From Pseudoalteromonas fuliginea (GTDB taxonomy: Bacteria; Pseudomonadota; Gammaproteobacteria; Enterobacterales; Alteromonadaceae): a stretch of DNA of 64,000 bases. Under the pieces are notes generated by a model. The model saw only the letters and a list, made by a program, of their open reading frames with translations. It had not been told where the DNA came from and made no database searches. Where the stretch lies: positions 102,149 through 166,148 of the forward strand of contig NZ_JJNZ01000024.1 of assembly GCF_000690055.1 (NCBI RefSeq). Direction: 5' to 3'. A program made the translations under genes and the position numbers. Below, piece by piece: positions 58,147 through 64,000 of the stretch; position 1 is the first letter of the stretch; every line of letters begins with the position of its first letter.

Positions 58147-60312
58147 ATGGACGTTTCACAATTACTCGATGGCTTAAATGACAAACAACGCGATGCCGTT
58201 GCAGCCCCACTACAAAACATGCTGGTATTAGCAGGTGCTGGGTCTGGTAAAACACGAGTGTTAGTTCATCGTATTGCGTGGCTTATGCAAGTTGAGCAAG
58301 CATCTGCTTACAGTATTTTTGCCGTAACCTTTACTAATAAAGCGGCTAAAGAAATGCGCAGCCGCGTTGAAGAAACACTAAAAGCCCCTGTAGGTGGTAT
58401 GTGGATTGGTACGTTCCATGGTTTGTCGCATCGTATTTTACGTGCTCATCATCGTGAAGCTAACCTACCAGAAGCCTTTCAAATTTTAGACTCTGACGAT
58501 CAACTTCGGATGATCAAGCGCTTATTAAAATCGATGAATATCGATGATAAAAAATGGCCTGCTAAACAATTTGGCTGGTACATTAGCGCCAAAAAAGATG
58601 AAGCACTTCGCCCTAAAGATATTCAAGCATACGATATTAACGAGCAAATGATGCTGCGTGTTTACGCCGCCTATCAAGAAGCCTGTGACAGAGCTGGCTT
58701 AGTTGATTTTGCCGAAATATTACTACGCAGCTACGAAGTGTTAAAAAATAACCCTACGTTACTACGTCATTACCAGCAACGCTTTGCACATATGCTCGTA
58801 GACGAGTTCCAAGATACAAATACCATTCAATATGCATGGTTAAAGTTACTTGCAGGCGATACAAGCAGTATCATGATTGTAGGCGACGATGACCAAAGTA
58901 TTTACGGTTGGCGCGGTGCTAAAATCGAAAATATTAAACGATTTTTAACTGACTTTAGCGCAGAAACCATTCGTCTTGAACAAAACTACCGTTCAACAGC
59001 AACTATTTTGAAAGCGTCTAATGCATTAATTCAAAATAACTCAGAGCGTATGGGTAAAAGCTTATGGACCGACGGTAACGACGGCGAGCCAATTTCTATT
59101 TATGCAGCATTTAATGAATTAGACGAAGCACGCTTTGTAAGTAGCAAACTACGAAGCTGGTTAAATGCAGGTAATGCCCTACAAGATGCCGCAATTTTAT
59201 ACCGTAGTAACGCGCAATCTCGTGTACTCGAGGAGGCCATGCTACAAGAAGGCTTAAAATACCGTATTTATGGTGGTATGCGATTCTTCGAACGACAAGA
59301 AATTAAAGATGCGTTGTCGTACTTACGCCTAGTAGGTAATCGTCAAGACGATGCCGCGTTTGAGCGTGTAATTAATACGCCTGCACGCGGTATTGGCGAT
59401 AAAACATTGAGCCATATACGCGATTGTGCACGAGCAGAATCGTTACCGCTTTGGTATGCCGCAAAAGCAATTGTAGAACAACAGCATTTATCTGGTCGTG
59501 CTTCTGGTGCAGTAAGTAAGTTTGTAGAACTCGTTGAACAAATAGAAGATAAAATTAGCGATCTAACTTTGCATGAGCAAGCCAAGTACACAATTCAAAC
59601 CTCAGGCTTGATGGCAATGTACCAAGCCGAAAAAGGTGAAAAAGGCCGTGCTCGCGTAGAAAACTTAGAAGAGCTAATTAGTGCGTGTGATCAGTATGAG
59701 CTGCCTGAAGACGAAGAGTACAGCTCACCACTACAAGGCTTTTTAGCGCATACATCACTTGAGTCAGGTGAAGGACAAGCAGAAGAACACGAAGACGCCG
59801 TACAAATGATGACGCTTCACTCAGCTAAAGGCTTAGAGTTTCCGCTAGTGTTTATGGTAGGCGTAGAAGAAGGCATGTTCCCTTCTCAGCAAAGCAACGA
59901 AGAGTCGGGTCGCTTAGAAGAAGAGCGCCGCCTTTGTTATGTAGGCATGACACGAGCAATGGATAAGTTATATATTAGCCATGCTGAGAGTCGCCGTTTA
60001 TACGGGCAAGAAAAATACCATAGCCCATCACGCTTTTTACGCGAAATACCTGAGGACTGCGTAGAAGAAATCCGTATTAAAACACAGGTTTCTCGCCCAC
60101 CTGCCGCCGGACGTTTTAGCGCATCAGTTAGTCATGCCGCATTTGAAGACAGTGGCTTTAACTTAGGACAACGAGTTTTACATGCTAAATTTGGTATTGG
60201 TACCGTACTTAATTACGAAGGCAGTGGCGCGCAATCTCGCGTACAAGTAAACTTTGACGACCTTGGCAGTAAATGGTTAGTAACGGCCTATGCACGATTA
60301 CAAGCGGTATAA
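58147..60312 (+). CDS. uvrD: DNA helicase II
   Basis: UvrD is the 3'-5' SF1A helicase of nucleotide excision and mismatch repair. Motifs are complete: Walker A LAGAGSGKTRV (K35), FTNKAAKEM, VDEFQDTN, GDDDQSIYGWRGA, EQNYRST, TLHSAKGLEFPLVF and YVGMTRA. The 721-aa length is usual, and the C-terminal Tudor-like tail is present (LGQRVLHAKFGIGTVL). SOS control is indicated by the LexA box. Its end overlaps tmcA by 23 bp. Confidence 0.97.
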   Translation: MDVSQLLDGLNDKQRDAVAAPLQNMLVLAGAGSGKTRVLVHRIAWLMQVEQASAYSIFAVTFTNKAAKEMRSRVEETLKAPVGGMWIGTFHGLSHRILRAHHREANLPEAFQILDSDDQLRMIKRLLKSMNIDDKKWPAKQFGWYISAKKDEALRPKDIQAYDINEQMMLRVYAAYQEACDRAGLVDFAEILLRSYEVLKNNPTLLRHYQQRFAHMLVDEFQDTNTIQYAWLKLLAGDTSSIMIVGDDDQSIYGWRGAKIENIKRFLTDFSAETIRLEQNYRSTATILKASNALIQNNSERMGKSLWTDGNDGEPISIYAAFNELDEARFVSSKLRSWLNAGNALQDAAILYRSNAQSRVLEEAMLQEGLKYRIYGGMRFFERQEIKDALSYLRLVGNRQDDAAFERVINTPARGIGDKTLSHIRDCARAESLPLWYAAKAIVEQQHLSGRASGAVSKFVELVEQIEDKISDLTLHEQAKYTIQTSGLMAMYQAEKGEKGRARVENLEELISACDQYELPEDEEYSSPLQGFLAHTSLESGEGQAEEHEDAVQMMTLHSAKGLEFPLVFMVGVEEGMFPSQQSNEESGRLEEERRLCYVGMTRAMDKLYISHAESRRLYGQEKYHSPSRFLREIPEDCVEEIRIKTQVSRPPAAGRFSASVSHAAFEDSGFNLGQRVLHAKFGIGTVLNYEGSGAQSRVQVNFDDLGSKWLVTAYARLQAV

Positions 60313-62359
60313 AGCTCACCTAAATGAGTTAGAACAACAACTAGCTGGCGCATATCATCGCCAGCTAGTATTAATTACTGGCAGCTCAGCTTGGTGTTAT
60401 GAATTACTTAACTCATTAATAGATGAAAACAATACACTTGTTGTATCAAAGCAGTGCGCGATCAAAAATTCGTACTGGCCTACTCGCACTCACCAAATTT
60501 TAGGGCAAGAATTTGCTCATGCTGTTTACGATGGTTTTAGTGGTTTACACCCTGATAAACTTGCAGCACTTACCGGCACCGTTAAAGCAGGCGGTATGCT
60601 GTTTTTATTACTGCCCGAATTAAATGATTTAGCCTCTTGGCAAGATCCAGCATTAAGTACTGTGCAATCACACGGTCAGAGCATTAACTACAGCATATTT
60701 AATCAGCGTTTCGCGACTATTATTAAACCGTTGCCCGCTTTTCACTTTAGTGAAAAAAATGGCTGTATTAGTAATAACGCTAGCTATGTAATGCATAATA
60801 AAATTGATTATGAGCCACAGCAAAACTGTATTGAGCTAATAGTAAAAGTAGCTAACGGCCGTGCCAACAGGCCTTTACTCATTAATGCCGATAGAGGTAG
60901 AGGTAAGTCGGCAGCACTTGGCTTAGCCGCGGCAGAACTAACTGATAAAAAAGTAATTATTTGCAGCACTCAATTTAAAGCGACCCATAGCAGCTTTAAA
61001 CATTTAGCCCAAGAGTTAAGCCTTCAATACAACGCTGAACATAAACAGCTCGCCAACTTGCACTACGTTGCACCTGACGCGTTATTAAACACACTACCTG
61101 AGTGCGATTTACTACTCGTTGATGAAGCTGCAGCAATCCCTGTTCCGTTATTACTACAAATGCTAGCTCATTACCCTCGTATAGTATTTGCAAGCACTCT
61201 GGTTGGGTATGAAGGCAATGGTAGGGGTTATACCATTCGCTTCAGTAACTATATTAAAGCACACTATAAAGCCTCTAAAGTTGTAACGCTTGATGAGCCC
61301 CTGCGCTTTGCTAAACACGATCCTCTTGAGCAACACATTCGCACACTACTAGCACTCGATGCACAATATATAGAGTTAAGTAGTGATGAATTAGAGCAGC
61401 CAGTTCATAGTGAAATAACACAGCAGTCCCTTGGTAATAATGAGCCTTTACTGCAACAAGTTATTGCCCTACTTGCACTGGCTCACTATCAAAGTAGTGT
61501 CAACGACTTACGCCAACTACTAGACGCGCCATCGCAACGGCTATTTATTAGCAAAATTAATAATCAATTAGTTGGCGTATGCTTAATCGCCATAGAAGGT
61601 GGTTTGAGTGAAGACCTTGCCCTACAGGTTATAAGTGGAGAGCGCCGTCCGCAAGGACATTTAATGGCGCAAGCACTCTCACAACTTAGCTTTAATAATG
61701 ACTGTTTAACACAACTGAGCGCTCGCGTTGTACGAATAGCAATTGATCCGAGTTCCCACAATATAGGACTTGGTAAAAAGCTACTTAGTTATTGCGAGTC
61801 GCAGGTAAAAAGCCAATGTAGTTGGCTTGGTGCAAGCTTTGGGGCAACAGCGCAGTTACTTAATTTTTGGCAAAACCTAGGGTTTGATACTGTAAAACTG
61901 GGATATCAACGCGATAAAAGCACCGCTGAACATTCGGCGCTTGTGGTTAAATGCTTAAGTGACAAAAGTACAATTATTCAACCTTTGAAAAAGCAGTTTA
62001 AAAACGATTTTTTTTATGCTCTTTTAACACACTTTAAAACACTAAATTGGCAACTTGTAAGTATTTTAATTGAAGGGTTTAGCGACGAGTTAATAAGCCT
62101 AGAGACTCACGAGCGACTAGCGCTGCTCACTAAAAGTAACTTCACTCAATTTAGTATCTCTGCGACTCTTTGGCAGGTAGTGAACCAGTCACCTTCTTGT
62201 ATATCTCAATTAACAGAGTCTGATAAACAACTGTTAATAAAGTTAGTGCTTCAAAATGAAAGTAATGAAAAAGTGATTCAACACTTAGGTTTATTAGGAA
62301 AAAAACAGCTTGAGAATCAATTTAAACGTGCCATAAAAAACCTCACTAGTACCATCTAA
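60290..62359 (+). CDS. tmcA: tRNA(Met) cytidine acetyltransferase
   Basis: TmcA makes N4-acetylcytidine at the wobble C34 of elongator tRNA-Met with ATP and acetyl-CoA. An N-terminal domain (TGSSAWC), an RNA helicase-like module (Walker A GRGKS with K206, VDEAAAIPVPLL) and a GNAT domain (VVRIAIDPSSHNIGLGKKLL) are present in order. 689 aa is normal. The ATG is 23 bp inside uvrD, so translation is coupled and it would be co-induced with uvrD. Confidence 0.93.
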   Translation: MHDYKRYKAHLNELEQQLAGAYHRQLVLITGSSAWCYELLNSLIDENNTLVVSKQCAIKNSYWPTRTHQILGQEFAHAVYDGFSGLHPDKLAALTGTVKAGGMLFLLLPELNDLASWQDPALSTVQSHGQSINYSIFNQRFATIIKPLPAFHFSEKNGCISNNASYVMHNKIDYEPQQNCIELIVKVANGRANRPLLINADRGRGKSAALGLAAAELTDKKVIICSTQFKATHSSFKHLAQELSLQYNAEHKQLANLHYVAPDALLNTLPECDLLLVDEAAAIPVPLLLQMLAHYPRIVFASTLVGYEGNGRGYTIRFSNYIKAHYKASKVVTLDEPLRFAKHDPLEQHIRTLLALDAQYIELSSDELEQPVHSEITQQSLGNNEPLLQQVIALLALAHYQSSVNDLRQLLDAPSQRLFISKINNQLVGVCLIAIEGGLSEDLALQVISGERRPQGHLMAQALSQLSFNNDCLTQLSARVVRIAIDPSSHNIGLGKKLLSYCESQVKSQCSWLGASFGATAQLLNFWQNLGFDTVKLGYQRDKSTAEHSALVVKCLSDKSTIIQPLKKQFKNDFFYALLTHFKTLNWQLVSILIEGFSDELISLETHERLALLTKSNFTQFSISATLWQVVNQSPSCISQLTESDKQLLIKLVLQNESNEKVIQHLGLLGKKQLENQFKRAIKNLTSTI

Positions 62360-62462
62360 TAACCTTTAGTTGCCCTATCTCTGTTAAATTTTATCCATCT
62401 TTAAGCTATTTATTTAATTTGTTCTATCCTTAAAGCATTAATAGGTAAATTAAGATAAAGGC

Positions 62463-63311
62463 ATGGAATTAATAAACTTTAAAGTGGGCTGCAAAACAAT
62501 TTCACTAAAGATACTCGACATTTTATTAACTGAGCGCTTTGACAATAATCTAACAACTTTACCAAACAATAATAAAAGCTTTATTGGTGTTAAAGATTAT
62601 ATGGATATACCAACACCTGTTTTTGATTTAGGTATTATTTTAAATAATATCTCAACTGAACAAAGTAATACGCATGTACTAAAGCAACTAAGAATATGGC
62701 AAGACAAACTATTAAACTGGTTTAATACCCTTCAAAGTAACGTATTAAATAGCTCGGCTTCTATTTCAAATAATGACGCAGAACTACAAGATTTTGTTTT
62801 GTTTTACAAAGAATTCAACACCGACAATGAAGATTTAAAATTAACAATCTCTCGGCTTGACGAGCCTTTCCAATCATTACTAGAGACAGCAAAGGCAGCC
62901 ATAGCAGCCCATAATCAAAGTGATCATAAACAAGTATCAGCTCTGCTCGACAAAATTAAGCGTAATAGTCTAATTCAGCTTGAGCGTTTATTTGAATCAG
63001 CTAAAGAGCAAATAACCTTAGACTATAAACCCATTATTGTTTTCACCACCAAAGACGGATTAAATCCACATGTTGGTTTATTAGTAGATAAAGTCGAAGA
63101 CAATATCGACTATAAAAAAGAAGACATAAGGCCACTGGATAAGCTCACTGAGGTTGGTTTTGATCTAGACCCACAAACTAAAAATATGATGCGAGGATTA
63201 ATCAAGCTTTCACAAAAGCACAGTGTGTTAATTGATCCAAGCGTGATATTTAAACCAACCCAAATAGAAGAATCCGAAAGTGAAGAAACCCAAGCTTACG
63301 GACTATTTTAA
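62463..63311 (+). CDS. CheW-like protein with an inserted helical domain
   Basis: The two halves of a CheW-like fold can be seen: an N-terminal strand region ending IGVKDYMDIPTPVFDLGIIL (like the GVxxxRGxxxPVxDL part of CheW) and a C-terminal PIIVFTTKDGLNPHVGLLVD..VEDNI segment (like the GLLVDxVxEV part). Between them, about residues 75-190, is a helical insertion reminiscent of a CZB-like four-helix bundle (LRIWQDKLLNWF), but the usual Zn ligands are not clearly conserved. It is 282 aa with an acidic tail. Role in chemotaxis or another signalling array is inferred only. Confidence 0.5.
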   Translation: MELINFKVGCKTISLKILDILLTERFDNNLTTLPNNNKSFIGVKDYMDIPTPVFDLGIILNNISTEQSNTHVLKQLRIWQDKLLNWFNTLQSNVLNSSASISNNDAELQDFVLFYKEFNTDNEDLKLTISRLDEPFQSLLETAKAAIAAHNQSDHKQVSALLDKIKRNSLIQLERLFESAKEQITLDYKPIIVFTTKDGLNPHVGLLVDKVEDNIDYKKEDIRPLDKLTEVGFDLDPQTKNMMRGLIKLSQKHSVLIDPSVIFKPTQIEESESEETQAYGLF

Positions 63312-63448
63312 ATACCCTTAAATTTGGTTATTAACTTTAGTACTGGAATAATGAGCTATTCCGCTCAACTTGTACATTTAGATGAATTGGAGAAGAATCG
63401 AGTATGTAATGTTCGTTACTCCCCCATATTTCACTTTTCTGCAGACGT

Positions 63449-63478
63449 AAAAAAGCCCGACTATTTCTAGTCGGGCTC
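63449..63478 (-). terminator. Terminator after the decayed 5S copy
   Basis: On the minus strand AGCCCGACTA/TAGTCGGGCT is followed by six T. It closes the rRNA operon region. Confidence 0.85.
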
Positions 63479-63489
63479 TCTACAATTTG

Positions 63490-63617
63490 AAGCCTGGTAA
63501 TGTCTTAGTGCCCACAGCGGTAGAAAGTCACATAACAAATGCTACACTATCATCGGTCGAAGCTTTGACTTCACTACTGAGTTCGGCATGGACTCTTGGC
63601 TATTTACTAAATCCCAA
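63490..63617 (-). pseudogene. Decayed 5S rRNA copy
   Basis: The block matches the intact 5S at 63664-63780 in the middle and 3' parts (AGCCTGGTAATG, AAATGCTACACTATCATCGG, CACTACTGAGTTCGGCATGGA), but the 5' strand of helix I and loop regions are replaced, so the terminal helix cannot form. It lies after the terminator of the intact 5S. Confidence 0.7.
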
Positions 63618-63621
63618 ACAG

Positions 63622-63653
63622 CAAAAAACCCGTCACATTGCTGTAACGGGTTT
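63622..63653 (-). terminator. Terminator of the functional 5S/rRNA operon
   Basis: AACCCGT/ACGGGTT stem followed by T-run on the minus strand, just past the intact 5S. Confidence 0.8.
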
Positions 63654-63663
63654 CTTTAATTTG

Positions 63664-63780
63664 AAGCCTGGTAATGTCCTACTTTCACATAGCAAATGCT
63701 ACACTATCATCGGCGCTGTTTCGTTTCACTACTGAGTTCGGCATGGAGTCAGGTGGGTCCAAAACGCTATTGTCACCAAG
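63664..63780 (-). rRNA. rrf: 5S ribosomal RNA
   Basis: The minus strand reads CTTGGTGACAATAGCG at the 5' end and CATTACCAGGCTT at the 3' end, which pair in helix I, with the invariant CCATGCCGAACTCAG. It lies about 150 bp after the 23S 3' end, as expected in an rRNA operon. Confidence 0.95.
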
Positions 63781-63929
63781 CAAATTTGGGCGTTAATACG
63801 TATTTCTGCGCACTAACTGAATTTGGAAAATATCTGATAATATTTTTTAAGTCTTTCTAAGTAATATCTACTTTAGTCATATTAACTTCTTCGCGTGTTT
63901 CACTATCACATAAAACGCGTTTGGCGTTG

Positions 63930-64000
63930 TATGGTTAAGCCTCACGGGTAATTAGTACAAGTTAGCTTAATGGCTCACACCACTTCCACATCTTGCCTAT
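63930..64000 (-). rRNA. rrl: 23S ribosomal RNA, 3' end (cut by window edge)
   Basis: The minus strand contains ACTAATTACCCGTGAGGCTT followed by AACC, the conserved 3' terminus of gammaproteobacterial 23S. The rest of the gene continues past position 64000. The 149 bp between it and 5S is spacer. Confidence 0.93.

Noticed and set aside
63487..63735. Open frame of 82 codons across the 5S region
   Set aside because: It lies on the opposite strand of the intact and decayed 5S genes; the reading frame is accidental.

Overview
The window looks like a chromosomal segment of a marine gammaproteobacterium of the order Alteromonadales, most like Pseudoalteromonas. The reasons are the AT-rich DNA, the type and order of the housekeeping genes (pldA, dtd-yihY, typA next to glnA-ntrB-ntrC, cysJIH, S10 operon, plsB-tesB, cheV, comM, cysQ-nudE/yrfG, uvrD-tmcA, an rRNA operon end), and tandem initiator tRNA genes. 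This assignment comes from recognising the proteins, not from a search.

Layout. 1-8.4 kb: outer-membrane phospholipase A, a GNAT-thioesterase, a spermidine-synthase-like methyltransferase, dtd-yihY, two lipoproteins (DUF2959, metallo-beta-lactamase fold), a family-9-like carbohydrate-binding protein and an orphan trypsin-like protease. 8.6-16.3 kb: typA, then the nitrogen block glnA, DUF4124 gene, ntrB, ntrC and a cNMP-binding protein, with a sigma-54 promoter and NtrC operators visible. 16.3-26.7 kb: small unknown genes, an S4 RNA-binding protein, acnA, and the sulfate-reduction operon cysJ-cysI-cysH. 26.9-29.8 kb: a secreted multidomain nuclease, then a gene-poor stretch with two repeat elements. 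29.8-35.0 kb: the complete S10 ribosomal-protein operon (rpsJ to rpsQ, minus strand) with its own promoter, leader/attenuator and terminator, not followed by the spc operon. 35.2-50.6 kb: plsB, tesB, EVE protein, K+ channel, cheV, M50 protease, REC-EAL protein, CNNM/CorC-type protein, S9 peptidase, OmpR-type regulator, comM, yicG.

50.7-51.7 kb holds three identical initiator tRNA(fMet) genes interleaved with four decayed tRNA copies and tandem terminators. 51.8-53.9 kb is cysQ-nudE and divergent yrfG. 53.9-56.6 kb is the main accessory module: an archaeal-adenylate-kinase-like P-loop protein and an ASCH-domain protein on the minus strand, diverging from a one-TM protein and a GNAT acetyltransferase on the plus strand, next to the 3' remnant of a disrupted gene and beside a solitary dut. 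56.6-62.4 kb: dut, yacL, a small membrane protein, LexA-controlled uvrD overlapping tmcA. 62.5-63.3 kb encodes a CheW-like protein split by a helical insertion. The window ends in the 3' part of an rRNA operon (minus strand): partial 23S, intact 5S, terminator, decayed second 5S, terminator.

The most notable non-textbook items are the ASCH/kinase/TM/GNAT module, the decayed tRNA-fMet and 5S copies lying beyond terminators, a dispersed ~165-bp TACCAAT-ended repeat (four copies, one supplying the end of a gene), a 197-bp palindromic TIR element downstream of the S10 operon, and the CheW-like protein with an inserted helical domain.
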